From positions 806,001 through 870,000 of the forward strand of contig NZ_ACZN01000016.1 of assembly GCF_000176135.1 (NCBI RefSeq): 64,000 nucleotides of DNA. Reading direction: 5' to 3'. The stretch comes from Vibrio coralliilyticus ATCC BAA-450 (GTDB lineage Bacteria > Pseudomonadota > Gammaproteobacteria > Enterobacterales > Vibrionaceae). The translations under genes were made by a program, and so were the position numbers. Positions 7,638 to 16,459 of the stretch are shown here, piece by piece; within the stretch, counting starts at the first letter, position 1; every line of letters starts with the position of its first letter. The notes beneath the pieces are model-generated. The model did no database searches. It had not been told where the DNA came from and saw only the letters and a list, made by a program, of their open reading frames with translations.

Positions 7638-9140
7638 TTAGTCTAATTTTCTCCACTGTTGATCAACCCAGCCAGGGTCAATCGCAACACCAGGTAAGAA
7701 CTGTTCGTCATTACAGTTTGCTGCCCAGTCTCCATAACATTCGTAGATGCCTTCTCCATCAAACTTGACGACATCACCTGCCACGTAGCTGCCGAAGCCT
7801 TCAGGGTAATGGTAGTCATATTCGATCTCGCCTTGCTCTTCAACAACAGAGAACTCGTAGGTAGCTTGCTCATGCGAGCCATCAACTTGGCTGTGAATAC
7901 GAACGCTGTAGTCTCCTAACACACTGATTTCGAAAGAGGCTGGGTTTTCAGTTGTGCCCTCAATGATTTGCTCAGGTTTTTCACCGCCTACAGTTCTTAG
8001 TATCGCAGTGTAGGAGTAAACGTCCTGTTTACCATTAATTACTTGTATTTCAACGGGAATAGACAGTGTTTCTCCAGGTGTCAGCACATATTCAGCTTCC
8101 TTGTTTGACCATTCGATGGACGTATCTTGATCGACTTTTTCAATCAAGTGAGACCAATTTTCACTGGTGTAGTAGATGTTATTCTCTGACGGATCATCAC
8201 TAAGTATGATTTCATCTTCGTCGTTTAATACACCGACTTGAACGTATTGTGAGATTGTAGCGTTGTTGTTGATAGACTCTGCTAAGTCAATCTTCCACTG
8301 TTCGTTATTCACGTTCTCCGCAGTGATATCTTGCAGGACTTCGAAGTCCTCGTAGCCCTTATACATCAAGCGAGCTTTGACTTGGTCGCCAGGAGAGACT
8401 TCGATAGTTTCAGTCGCAAAGTCTTCATTTTTCACCCACGGTGATTCATCTGGGCCTGGTTCGTGATCACCGACGATAACGTTGGCACAGCTATAAAACG
8501 CTTCTGCGCTATCCCAAACATCTTGTGGTGGCGGGCCTAATTCATCATGCGGTTTGTGGGTAGGATGGGGGCGCTGCCAAACTTGATAGATAATGTGTTT
8601 GCCCGACTTCCCTTCTGGCCACTTCACTTTATAAGTTATGTAGTCATCCGCTTCTTTACCTTCACCATCTATGACAGTAAGACGCTCTAAATCTCCCCAG
8701 GTTAGTTTGTCTGTGTCTGGGTTAAAGCCGTTGCGAGTAACAAATAGGTCCCAATACCAAGTTTTGTGTTTGGCTGTATGCTTATAGGTGACTTCAAATT
8801 CGCCGTTAGTATCCAACTCAATTGTTGTGGAGTAGCGATTAGCACTTGGAATATCAAGTACTGCATATTCACCGCCTTTAGAAGCTGAACAAAGTTCTTC
8901 ATTGTTAATGACGGCTTGATGATCGCCAGCTGCGTTGCCTTGGTTAATCTCGTTCTTTTGATTCTTAACCGTGTCACTACATAGCGTAGGGTCACTTGTT
9001 GTCCCTTCATAACAGCTATAGGCATAGTCTTGGGGTGAGACCATATATCCGTGTGCTGCAACTGGGGTAACATAAACACTGCTCAGTGCTGCAGTGAGTA
9101 AACTCAGCTGCAATACTGCCTTTTTCTTATTTAATTGCAT
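7638..9140 (-). CDS. Chitin-type lytic polysaccharide monooxygenase (AA10), GbpA-like multidomain
   Basis: A secreted copper enzyme expected to cleave crystalline chitin oxidatively. After the signal peptide the mature protein begins with histidine (AHGYMVSP; H30 in this numbering), the first half of the copper histidine brace. The second histidine is likely H121 in EVTYKHTAKHKTWYWDLF. The AA10 domain ends near residue 220; two beta-rich middle domains follow, and a C-terminal chitin-binding module (about 445-500, YPEGFGSYVAGDVV with conserved Trp). This resembles Vibrio GbpA in layout, but the catalytic domain sequence is different. GAGGA precedes the ATG at 9140 by eight bases and overlaps the alternative ATG at 9155, so 9140 is preferred. 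First gene of an operon. Confidence 0.88.
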   Translation of the reverse strand: MQLNKKKAVLQLSLLTAALSSVYVTPVAAHGYMVSPQDYAYSCYEGTTSDPTLCSDTVKNQKNEINQGNAAGDHQAVINNEELCSASKGGEYAVLDIPSANRYSTTIELDTNGEFEVTYKHTAKHKTWYWDLFVTRNGFNPDTDKLTWGDLERLTVIDGEGKEADDYITYKVKWPEGKSGKHIIYQVWQRPHPTHKPHDELGPPPQDVWDSAEAFYSCANVIVGDHEPGPDESPWVKNEDFATETIEVSPGDQVKARLMYKGYEDFEVLQDITAENVNNEQWKIDLAESINNNATISQYVQVGVLNDEDEIILSDDPSENNIYYTSENWSHLIEKVDQDTSIEWSNKEAEYVLTPGETLSIPVEIQVINGKQDVYSYTAILRTVGGEKPEQIIEGTTENPASFEISVLGDYSVRIHSQVDGSHEQATYEFSVVEEQGEIEYDYHYPEGFGSYVAGDVVKFDGEGIYECYGDWAANCNDEQFLPGVAIDPGWVDQQWRKLD

Positions 9141-10005
9141 TAGATGCGTCCTCATTATTCTTAATGAACTAGAACTGAGCTAATAGACTGATTTTTAGAT
9201 GCTTATCTGTTTTAACTTAAAAAATTTAAATATTTATTTAAAGTAATTAAACCTTAGATTGGTAATTAACGTAATTTAAATGTACACGCAATTTAAATTA
9301 ATGTGTTGGCTAATTATATATTTTTGTAATGATTTATGGGCTGGTTTTAATTTGTACATGATTGAGGTATATGATAAATCTATTAGTTATTGTTATCCTA
9401 TTTTTTATTCTACTGGTTATGTAAATCAAGATGGTTTTGAAAATTGATTTGAAGAATGATTTTGCTTCGTGAAGGTGAGGGTAAAGCTTCAACTCTTTTG
9501 TGACTTCCTTAAGGTCAATGATGACGTTATTGATAGTGACTTTCGATTGTCTGCAAAGGTGGGCTGATATTTTCATTACGGAACGATATATTATTATTTT
9601 GACGTTTTTGACGTAAGTAACTTAATAATTGCAACGATGGTTATTTTATAGATTGCGGTTAGTTATGTTAAAGGCGAATGGTTTTCAATTTTTTTGGTTT
9701 TATCTTGAGGCCTGTGATAAATAAAAGTGTGCTATTTAAAAGAGCAATTATGGAAAAACTTTCGCTAGCGAAAGTTTATATTTTTAGATTTTAATATCCA
9801 CATGGAGGAGTGTTGGCATCACAGTTTTATATTTCTCCTTGTATTCAAGCTGTAGTCCAAATAATAAACTTTGAATAAAGATCTAATTTTTATTCCGTTA
9901 GTACTGAGTGGATGTCTTCAACTTGATTTTATGAGCCGCATAGAGTGTGCATATGAATGCTTTTACTAAACACTATTTACAGACACAGCCCTGAACAACG
10001 GTTGA
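9141..10005. other. AT-rich stretch without a convincing gene
   Basis: About 865 bases upstream of the LPMO gene, rich in A/T homopolymer runs. An 80-codon open frame on the minus strand (9334-9576) has no ribosome binding site and a composition expected from AT-rich noncoding DNA. The region probably holds the LPMO promoter and gene debris; a 22-bp palindrome lies at 9756-9777. Confidence 0.6.
9756..9777. repeat. Perfect 22-bp palindrome
   Basis: Arms AAACTTTCGCT and AGCGAAAGTTT form an exact palindrome (as RNA, a 9-bp stem with loop CTAG) followed by TATATTTTT on the plus strand. It could be an old terminator or a protein-binding site. Confidence 0.6.
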
Positions 10006-10242
10006 TATTTCAACTTTACCTGGACGTTGAAAGGTGGGCCAGTGAACTTTGATACTCATTGAGATGGTAACGGAAACTCAATCAGCTACGAGAAAGGTCG
10101 AAGCGTTCCTGAAGATGAAGGGGAGCTGGTGGCTGCTTTTACCGGTAATCACGGCTGGTTTTTCCGTAATCGTAATGACAGCACCGTAATGGTGATTTTA
10201 CGAACGAGTGGTGAATACGGGCAGATGAAACGTGTACTTTAA
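10006..10242 (+). pseudogene. Remnant of a transmembrane anchor protein family gene (C-terminal half)
   Basis: One frame reads YFNFTWTLKGGPVNFDTH, then TGA at 10060, then DGNGNSISYEKGRSVP through ELVAAFTGNHGWFFRNR to LRTSGEYGQMKRVL and a normal TAA at 10240. The pieces are collinear with the conserved C-terminus (VNFDTHGD ... GNHGWFFRNR ... LRTSG) of proteins annotated as transmembrane anchor proteins. The internal TGA stands where the family usually has Gly, consistent with one G-to-T change, and another stop (TGA, 10003) closes the frame upstream. The N-terminal membrane part is missing. A hairpin at 10250-10284 (ACAGCCT/AGGCTGT) may be the old terminator. Confidence 0.7.
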
Positions 10243-10320
10243 TTAAGTAACAGCCTCTGTGGTGGAATATGCCATGTAGGCTGTATCATCCCGTCTATTG
10301 ATTCGCATAAAGAAAACATT

Positions 10321-10899
10321 ATGAACGTTAAAATTATCTACCTTGTTATTGCATTGCTACTTGGTTCTGTTTTTATACCAGCTGGAGCCACCAACGACGA
10401 TAGCACTGAGCAAGAGCAGGTCACTCGTGAGCTGGAATCAATGCTCAACGCTGCTAAACAGTATCAGTTAGATACCGGGAGAGCGCTTGAAATCACGCCA
10501 GATACGAATGTCGAATACGGTTATTTGGCGATTGACAATTTAATTGAAGACCCCGGTATAGAAGGTTGGAATGGGCCGTACTTACCATACAGCAATGATT
10601 GGTTTGGGTTTGAGCAGTACGTCAGCCATCCCGAATACATTGCTGCTCAATTACTGGCTAAAGAAGATACTGAATGGAACAAAGGGAGTACGCCTGAAGG
10701 TTGTAATGAAAACTCGACATCATGCAAAATCGCTGCGTGTATCTGGAGTGTGCCTGAGGAAGTGGCGAAAGGCATCAACGAAGAGATTGACGGCATTCAG
10801 AGTGTAAAAGACGTCGACTCGACAGGTGTTATCAGATACAACGGCGGAAGTCTGGTTTGGATTGTATGCATGACAGGTGACGATTATAAGCTACCATAG
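10321..10899 (+). CDS. Secreted protein with pilin-like C-terminal segment, function unknown
   Basis: 192 residues with an N-terminal Sec signal (cleavage likely near PAGA, residue 23). The segment LNAAKQYQLDTGRALEITPD followed by GYLAIDNLIEDPGIEGWNGPYLPY resembles the globular part of type II secretion or type IV pseudopilins, where a helix is followed by a GPYL loop. The class III prepilin leader (G/A followed by Phe-Thr-Leu-x-E) is missing, so it is not a standard pilin. Four cysteines (C128, C135, C139, C182 by count) could form disulfides. The start has only a weak ribosome site. No secretion genes are adjacent. Confidence 0.7.
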   Translation: MNVKIIYLVIALLLGSVFIPAGATNDDSTEQEQVTRELESMLNAAKQYQLDTGRALEITPDTNVEYGYLAIDNLIEDPGIEGWNGPYLPYSNDWFGFEQYVSHPEYIAAQLLAKEDTEWNKGSTPEGCNENSTSCKIAACIWSVPEEVAKGINEEIDGIQSVKDVDSTGVIRYNGGSLVWIVCMTGDDYKLP

Positions 10900-10945
10900 C
10901 CTTCTAGTTACATAAGTTATCTGTCTATTTGCTCCTTACATTGGC

Positions 10946-10977
10946 GATGAAGCGCAAACTTCAGTTTGAGCTTCATC
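10946..10977. terminator. Hairpin after the pilin-like gene
   Basis: GATGAAGC and CAAACT on the left pair with AGTTTG and GCTTCATC on the right, with one internal mismatch and a TC tip. No T-run follows, so it may act as an mRNA 3' stabiliser or weak terminator. Confidence 0.45.
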
Positions 10978-11056
10978 ACTGTATAATCTATCGAAATAAC
11001 AAAGAGAGATTCTCTACCTATACTTAGATAAAATTATAAAGAGACGCTTAAACTCA

Positions 11057-11752
11057 ATGATGATAAAGCCGTTAATTATTTCCGTTTTGGTTTTAATTTG
11101 TGCAAGTGCAAAGGTCCATGCTGCATATAATATGCACTTCTTCCTTCCAGATTTCCCACCTTATACGACCATAGACGAGCAGGGTAAACCAACGGGTATT
11201 GGGATAGATAAAGTTCTACCTATTTTATCGTCAATCGGTGTTGAGTACACCGTGACCGTGTCATCAAACCATGGCAGAGCTCTGTCTGAACTGAGAAAAC
11301 AGCGTTCGGATGGCTTCTTTATGGCATCACAGAATGAAGAACGTGATAAGTATGCGGTGTTTTCAGAGCCAGTAATGAGCAATCGTTGGGTTTGGATTGT
11401 TCGTAGTGAAGATGTCGAAAAGTTTGCCCCCCATGATTCTGCTTTTAGGAGCCAAGCGAAAGTCACCAGTCTACTGAATACAAATACTGCTTATTGGTTA
11501 AAAAACCAGGGTTATCAAATGGTCCCTCCAGCGACCCATATCTACGGTTTGATTGAAAAGTTGGACATTAAAGTGGTGGATGCAATCTTGGTGGCTGAAG
11601 TCGTGTTCCTTCATAATTTCAGTAATTTGAGCGGTTATGGAGTTATCCTTGAAGAGGAAAAAGAGTTCGGTCTGTATATCTCTAAACGCTTTCTCGAAGA
11701 GCACCCAGAATTTATGGAACGACTAAATCAAGCAATTAGACGATTACGCTGA
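11057..11752 (+). CDS. Periplasmic solute-binding-like protein (SBP family 3)
   Basis: 231 residues with a signal peptide (cleavage near KVHA, residue 22) and the fold pattern of family 3 extracellular solute-binding proteins: FFLPDFPPYTTIDEQGKPTGIGIDKVLPIL near the N-terminus and a central ERDKYAVFSEPVMSNRWVWIV. Such proteins bind polar amino acids or act as sensors. No ABC permease or ATPase is adjacent, and many Vibrio have stand-alone members beside c-di-GMP genes; the EAL gene follows 338 bases later. The ligand is unknown. A second ATG at 11060 could be the real start. Confidence 0.82.
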   Translation: MMIKPLIISVLVLICASAKVHAAYNMHFFLPDFPPYTTIDEQGKPTGIGIDKVLPILSSIGVEYTVTVSSNHGRALSELRKQRSDGFFMASQNEERDKYAVFSEPVMSNRWVWIVRSEDVEKFAPHDSAFRSQAKVTSLLNTNTAYWLKNQGYQMVPPATHIYGLIEKLDIKVVDAILVAEVVFLHNFSNLSGYGVILEEEKEFGLYISKRFLEEHPEFMERLNQAIRRLR

Positions 11753-12090
11753 TCTCTTGATGAGTAACTACAATCTTCAACCAAAAGAGTCACATACACT
11801 GTTTAAACAAGGAGCTGGAACACTCTAGCTAACGTGAACAAAACGATCTTTCTGGTTTTCAAATCGAGCGAAGTCGAAATCCATAATGAGACTATTATCA
11901 CGTAACTAAGATGTTAGAGTGTCTGGACGTCTTACTTTTGTTACATTTCGAAATTATTCTTAATATTAATTCATAAAAAAGATACATAGCCATCTTGAAT
12001 GCTTTTGTGTGGCGCCGCATGACAGCGCCTCGAAGAATAATATTAATAAAGATATCAACATTAATTGGAGCAATATAGGGTGTTTGAAAA
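11753..12090. other. Intergenic stretch, nothing convincing
   Basis: 338 AT-rich bases between the solute-binding protein gene and the EAL gene. No RNA gene, clear promoter or strong repeat could be supported. The minus-strand open frame here (11898-12206) overlaps the EAL start and looks spurious. Confidence 0.5.
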
Positions 12091-13698
12091 ATGAGTGCGC
12101 TGGCATTGTTGGATAGTATTAATGTACCTCGTAAGCATTTGTTTTCAATGTTATTGCTTTGCCTATTTAATGTAATATTGATTTTGGTTCTTATCGGTTG
12201 CGCCAATCTTCACTTAGATTCCTCTACTAAACAAGCAGCCAGAGAAATTGAAACACACTTCGATAGAATTAAAGATGACTTTAATTACTTAGCGAAAGAC
12301 AACAAGCTGGCTGAGAGCTGTGACGTGCTGTTAGTTGAGATGCGACAGTCTGTGTTTGAAACACATATGGCGAAGGAGGTCGCGGTCTTTAGGGAAGGAG
12401 GGCAGTTTTTCTGTGCGACTAATAAAGGAAAAGTATCATTTAATCTTTACCCTCATATCTATCAAGAGCTTAAATCCTTACCGCTTCATCAAACAGTGGC
12501 CTATTTTAAAGCAGCGATAAACCGTCTTAACTCAATCGGCTTATTGTTCTTAGATGATCAGCAGCGTGGTGTCAGTATTTTGATTCCTCCTGGCTATCTT
12601 TTCGAATTAATTGAGCAGAAGTTTGCTCCTCAAGGAATTGATTTTGATCTTTGGATAAGTGGTCAACTTGTAGACAATAAGTCTTCGATGAACTCATCGA
12701 ATTCAGAGGTTTTAAGGTTTAGTGAGTATCAGGGGGAGCGTTTCCCTTTTGCTCTAAAATCCCAAGCCGGTCATGTGTACTACCTGTCTTACATCTTCGA
12801 TAAATATTGGGTGTTTCTGTTAGTTTCTAGCATTGTTATCGTGTCTTATTCCTTTTCTAGCAAACGACGCATTGCTAAAAACAGTTTGGAGTTTTCGCTT
12901 GTAGATGCACTGAATCGAGGGTACTTCGAATGTTATTATCAACCTATCATTGACGCGAGTAGCCATAGGGCTATTGGATGTGAAGCATTACTGCGTTGGA
13001 ATGACCCTAAGCGAGGGTTTGTATCTCCCGGTATATTTATCCCTTTGGCTGAAAAGTTAAATCTGATCAATCGCTTGACCTATTATGTGTTTAATCAGGT
13101 TGTTGATTTTATAGCTAAAAATGAAAGCGTTTTGATTGGAAAATACGTTAGCATTAACATAAGCCGTAAAACACTAATCGCGCCGAGGTTACTCCGTATT
13201 GTTAAGCAATTCCAAAAAGCTCACCCCCATATCCTCAAAAAGCTTGTCTTCGAGATCACAGAGAATGGTGAATACACCGATGAAGAGTTGGAAATAGCAA
13301 AAAAACATATTCAAGAGCTGTGTCGAACGGGAATTAGAATAGCGGTTGATGACTTTGGAACAGGTTACTCTGGTTTAAACTTTGTTAGTCAGCTTCCTTT
13401 TGAAATCATGAAGATAGATCGAGTGTTCGTTAAGAACCTTGATAAGCAGCAGAGTACGAAGCCTGTTCTGGAATCGATGGTCAATCTTGCAAGGAGCCGT
13501 AATATGACGGTTATTGTTGAGGGAGTAGAGACTGACATTCAGTTGCAGATTCTCTTTGACATGGGCTTCGTCTATATACAGGGATTTCTATTTGCCCGCC
13601 CGATGCCAGAAGAAGAAGTCATCGAATATCTTAAGCATATCAATAAGATAAATACTATCAATACACAATGCAGAGAAACACCTGCTTTGGAGAGTTAA
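12091..13698 (+). CDS. Membrane EAL-domain c-di-GMP phosphodiesterase with CSS-like periplasmic domain
   Basis: 535 residues. A first membrane helix (about 19-42), a periplasmic region with the cysteine pair ESCDVLL and FFCATN (about residues 75 and 109) resembling the redox-sensitive CSS motif, a second helix (about 236-254), and a C-terminal EAL domain. The catalytic signatures are complete: EALLRW (about 298), NISRKT, FEITE, DDFGTGYS (about 420), KIDRVF, EGVE and QGFLFARP. It should hydrolyse cyclic di-GMP to pGpG, with activity possibly set by periplasmic thiol state. The motif is CAT rather than CSS, a deviation worth noting. Confidence 0.88.
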   Translation: MSALALLDSINVPRKHLFSMLLLCLFNVILILVLIGCANLHLDSSTKQAAREIETHFDRIKDDFNYLAKDNKLAESCDVLLVEMRQSVFETHMAKEVAVFREGGQFFCATNKGKVSFNLYPHIYQELKSLPLHQTVAYFKAAINRLNSIGLLFLDDQQRGVSILIPPGYLFELIEQKFAPQGIDFDLWISGQLVDNKSSMNSSNSEVLRFSEYQGERFPFALKSQAGHVYYLSYIFDKYWVFLLVSSIVIVSYSFSSKRRIAKNSLEFSLVDALNRGYFECYYQPIIDASSHRAIGCEALLRWNDPKRGFVSPGIFIPLAEKLNLINRLTYYVFNQVVDFIAKNESVLIGKYVSINISRKTLIAPRLLRIVKQFQKAHPHILKKLVFEITENGEYTDEELEIAKKHIQELCRTGIRIAVDDFGTGYSGLNFVSQLPFEIMKIDRVFVKNLDKQQSTKPVLESMVNLARSRNMTVIVEGVETDIQLQILFDMGFVYIQGFLFARPMPEEEVIEYLKHINKINTINTQCRETPALES

Positions 13699-13758
13699 CA
13701 GGTAACCATAGGGGGCAACTGCAGTGCCTAGTGTGACTTGGTACTTTAACATTCATCT

Positions 13759-13779
13759 TTATTCTCAAAATGAGAATAA
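13759..13779. terminator. Hairpin after the EAL gene
   Basis: Perfect repeat TTATTCTCA / TGAGAATAA with loop AAA, 60 bases after the EAL stop. No T-run on either strand, so termination is uncertain. Confidence 0.4.
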
Positions 13780-13886
13780 GCTAGGTAACTTTTATAAGTT
13801 GTTGTAAATTAGATAAAAAATATCAGGTATTATTTTTGCTGCGTCTCTTTCTAGTGCGATTCGTTCTAGATAAGGGGCCAGACTTT

Positions 13887-15563
13887 ATGAAACTCCAAAG
13901 TATCATTTTCCTTGCTACTACCTCTATCCCATTTTTCTCGGGAGCTTTAACAACCAGTGACTTAACATTTGAGTCCGGATCAGATGCTTCCAATTATTCC
14001 GCGAAAGGGAAGCCAAACAACACATATTCTGTTGCTGATTCTCTCCCGAGTGATGTTCTTCAGAATGTTTATTCAATGCTTCCTGAGGGCACTGTGGTAA
14101 ACAGTGATTTTATTGCGCCTGAGCGTTATTCCAGTATAGATATCGATGACCAGTTGAATGGTGCAGCTTACGCGACAGCAACCGTTACTTTTCTAAATGA
14201 AGGGGCTGGGTATCGAAATAGTCTAGGGTATTTTGTTTTCGACACTGATAACCCTCCGACTTCTAAAGATGAAATTGACGCTCATGTGATCATATTTCCA
14301 AATACCTCAAAGCCACGAGAAGGTGAGATGCAGGAAGGTGATTCGATTGATTTGAGCGTTCAACTGACCGAAGGACAAACCTTGGCTTTTTTCATCATTC
14401 CCAATGGCTGGGGGTGGAGCGGTTCCTACAATAATATTTCTAGCCTAGGTAACTGGGGTACACCATTTTATAGTTACCCGTCGTTGAACCCAGAAAGCAC
14501 GTCAGAATATCGTAGGCACAACGTGGCATTTATTGATACCGCTAACGAGTTTCTAGTGCTAGGTTTTGAGGATATTCGCCGGCCTCAAGGTGATAACGAT
14601 TTTAATGATCTGATTTTCACTGTAAGTATCTCCCCATTTTCGGCTGTGGACGGAGTGAATACTGATGGCTCAACGGATTCAAAATATGAAACGTTGACTC
14701 AAAACAATGACCCAGACATTACCGTGACTTCGGTTTACCCAAGTTCAGACAGTTTCGCGACAATAGCGTTTGAAGACCGGTGGCCATTGATGGGAGATTA
14801 CGACTTTAATGATGTAGTTTTGCAGTATAGGGTCACAGAAACCCTAAATGGGGTCAGAGAGCTAAAGGGTATCACGATAGATTATACCCTTCAGGCTATG
14901 GGAGCCGGTTATTCGAACGGATTTGCAGTTCAATTGCCAAATGTTGATCCCTCTAATGTCTCTTCCGCATCCGTGACACGTAACGGTGTAGAGGTTGAGC
15001 ATACTGTACTTGAATCAGACAACGGCGAAACGGTGCTGATAGTCTCGGAAAGTGTCAAAGACGATCTGCAGGATTTAGGGGTGTTTTCAGGAGGCTGTAT
15101 GTTTTATCGGACCGAAAGTGCATGTTTGGATCAGCAAGCAGCTGGTGTGCTTGGATACCAATTGAACGTTGAATTGACGACTCCAATCTCTCGGGAGCTT
15201 ATTGGCTACCCTCCTTATGACTCGTTCATATTTGCAGCAGAGAATACCTACCACGGCGACTTCTTTACTTCTTTTCCAGGGATGCAGTGGCAGACCCATT
15301 TCAAACAGTTTCCAGGCACTAGTAACATGGATAGTAGCTTGTTAAACCAGCATGATGACCATTCTGGTGGAGGGCTATGCTTCTTAACTGAAAACAATAT
15401 GCCTTGGGTGATTAACATTCGGGATGATTGGCAGCACCCAGTCGAATATATGGACATAAGTAAAGCGTATACGAACTTCCCGACTTGGGTAGAAAGTAAT
15501 GGTGACACAGATGGAGAATGGTACAAGTCTCCGGAAGCCGATCGTGTCATTTCAGCGCAATAG
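13887..15563 (+). CDS. LruC-domain secreted protein
   Basis: 558 residues with a signal peptide (about 1-19). Two acidic calcium-binding-like motifs, GDNDFNDLIF (about 250) and GDYDFNDVVLQY (about 310), are typical of a DUF4114-type segment followed by an LruC domain (DUF4842). Such proteins are exported and often described from Vibrio and Bacteroidetes surface contexts; no enzymatic role is established. The ATG at 13887 follows AAGGGG at a suitable distance, whereas the longer start at 13836 adds an odd charged segment before the signal peptide. The stop is nine bases from the lipoprotein gene, so the two form an operon. Confidence 0.85.
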   Translation: MKLQSIIFLATTSIPFFSGALTTSDLTFESGSDASNYSAKGKPNNTYSVADSLPSDVLQNVYSMLPEGTVVNSDFIAPERYSSIDIDDQLNGAAYATATVTFLNEGAGYRNSLGYFVFDTDNPPTSKDEIDAHVIIFPNTSKPREGEMQEGDSIDLSVQLTEGQTLAFFIIPNGWGWSGSYNNISSLGNWGTPFYSYPSLNPESTSEYRRHNVAFIDTANEFLVLGFEDIRRPQGDNDFNDLIFTVSISPFSAVDGVNTDGSTDSKYETLTQNNDPDITVTSVYPSSDSFATIAFEDRWPLMGDYDFNDVVLQYRVTETLNGVRELKGITIDYTLQAMGAGYSNGFAVQLPNVDPSNVSSASVTRNGVEVEHTVLESDNGETVLIVSESVKDDLQDLGVFSGGCMFYRTESACLDQQAAGVLGYQLNVELTTPISRELIGYPPYDSFIFAAENTYHGDFFTSFPGMQWQTHFKQFPGTSNMDSSLLNQHDDHSGGGLCFLTENNMPWVINIRDDWQHPVEYMDISKAYTNFPTWVESNGDTDGEWYKSPEADRVISAQ

Positions 15564-15572
15564 GAGAGGATT

Positions 15573-16046
15573 ATGAAGCATTCAAATCGTATTACTTTAA
15601 GTTTACTGGTTTCGCTTTCCCTTGTTGCTTGTGGTGGTGGGGGAGGTGGCGACGCAGGTTCTGCTGGAGGAGGAGCATCTGCAACGACTCCAGCTGCAGC
15701 GAGTACCCAAATAGATAACACCGCCGACATCGTTGCCTCAAGAGATTTCTCATTCGATGTAGGGCAGATCATCACGTTTACCGTGGACTATAACGGATCC
15801 AGTGATGGGGCCGTTCATCTCTATTCAGAAGCAGCCTTTACCAGCGATAGTGGGGAGGTCATAGCAGATCCGACATCCCGCATCACAACCATTTATCCAG
15901 ACAGAACCTCAACAGTTACATTGGAAGTCAATAGTAACTGGCAGCAGATATATGCTCGTTGGGTTCCGATGGTGAGTAACGAAACCGAACTGAGCTGGGT
16001 TGTATCACTTGATCAGGCGAGTAACAGCTACCAAATATCCTTTTAA
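15573..16046 (+). CDS. Small lipoprotein co-transcribed with the LruC protein
   Basis: 157 residues. A lipobox LSLVAC ends the signal peptide; a glycine/alanine-rich linker (about 21-45) follows, then a domain of roughly 110 residues with alternating hydrophobic strands (IITFTVDYNG, TSTVTLEVNSNW), likely a beta-sandwich. The GAGAGG site lies between the LruC stop and this ATG. The pairing suggests a lipid-anchored partner for the LruC protein at the cell surface. The family is not recognised. Confidence 0.75.
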   Translation: MKHSNRITLSLLVSLSLVACGGGGGGDAGSAGGGASATTPAAASTQIDNTADIVASRDFSFDVGQIITFTVDYNGSSDGAVHLYSEAAFTSDSGEVIADPTSRITTIYPDRTSTVTLEVNSNWQQIYARWVPMVSNETELSWVVSLDQASNSYQISF

Positions 16047-16072
16047 TACTTAGCTTGTTAAATCTAGTTTGA

Positions 16073-16330
16073 TCAACTTAGCAAAAGCGAGACTTCTAAG
16101 ATGTGTGTTGATTTATCGGAAAATTGGGTGAAATCCTTATCAATGCGCAGATATTTCTCATCGAGTGAAGAAAAGGTTGTAATCGTTTTTAATAAGTCGA
16201 TAACTTCTGAGCTGTGGTTGTGAAGATATTGCTTAAAGCTGTCCAGTCGTACTTTATGTATGTTCTCGACTTTAGTGACTGCTTTTAGGATCGATTCTTC
16301 TGTTATATTTGTTGTTTCTATGTGGTTCAT
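16073..16330 (-). CDS. Hypothetical small cytosolic protein
   Basis: 85 residues, mostly helical by composition (ESILKAVTKVENIHKVRLDS), with no signal peptide or known motif. It is convergent with the lipoprotein gene and 26 bases from its end. No family recognised. It has a plausible start but only a weak ribosome site, so confidence is modest. Confidence 0.45.
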   Translation of the reverse strand: MNHIETTNITEESILKAVTKVENIHKVRLDSFKQYLHNHSSEVIDLLKTITTFSSLDEKYLRIDKDFTQFSDKSTHILEVSLLLS

Positions 16331-16459
16331 AGATTTGTTGCTTCCGTAGTGTGATCGCAGAAAGCTAACATCTTCATTATTCGGGAGATATGACCTAGAT
16401 CAGTAGATAGTCGATTAATGTTTAGAAATCAGAAAGGAGCCATTTAGGCTCCTTTGTGT

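Noticed and set aside
9334..9576. 80-codon minus-strand open frame as a possible small gene.
   Set aside because: AT-rich composition rich in Ile, Lys and Asn, no ribosome site, no recognisable family; kept only as part of the noncoding stretch.
11898..12206. 102-codon minus-strand frame before the EAL gene.
   Set aside because: It overlaps the EAL start region and has no ribosome site or recognisable motif.
13759..13779. TTATTCTCA-AAA-TGAGAATAA considered as a Fur box.
   Set aside because: The half-sites are in the reverse order to the Fur consensus (ATGAGAAT ... ATTCTCAT), so it is treated as a hairpin.
15248..15775. 175-codon minus-strand open frame across the LruC/lipoprotein junction.
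   Set aside because: Antisense to two well-supported genes, and its proline run mirrors the Gly codons of the lipoprotein linker.
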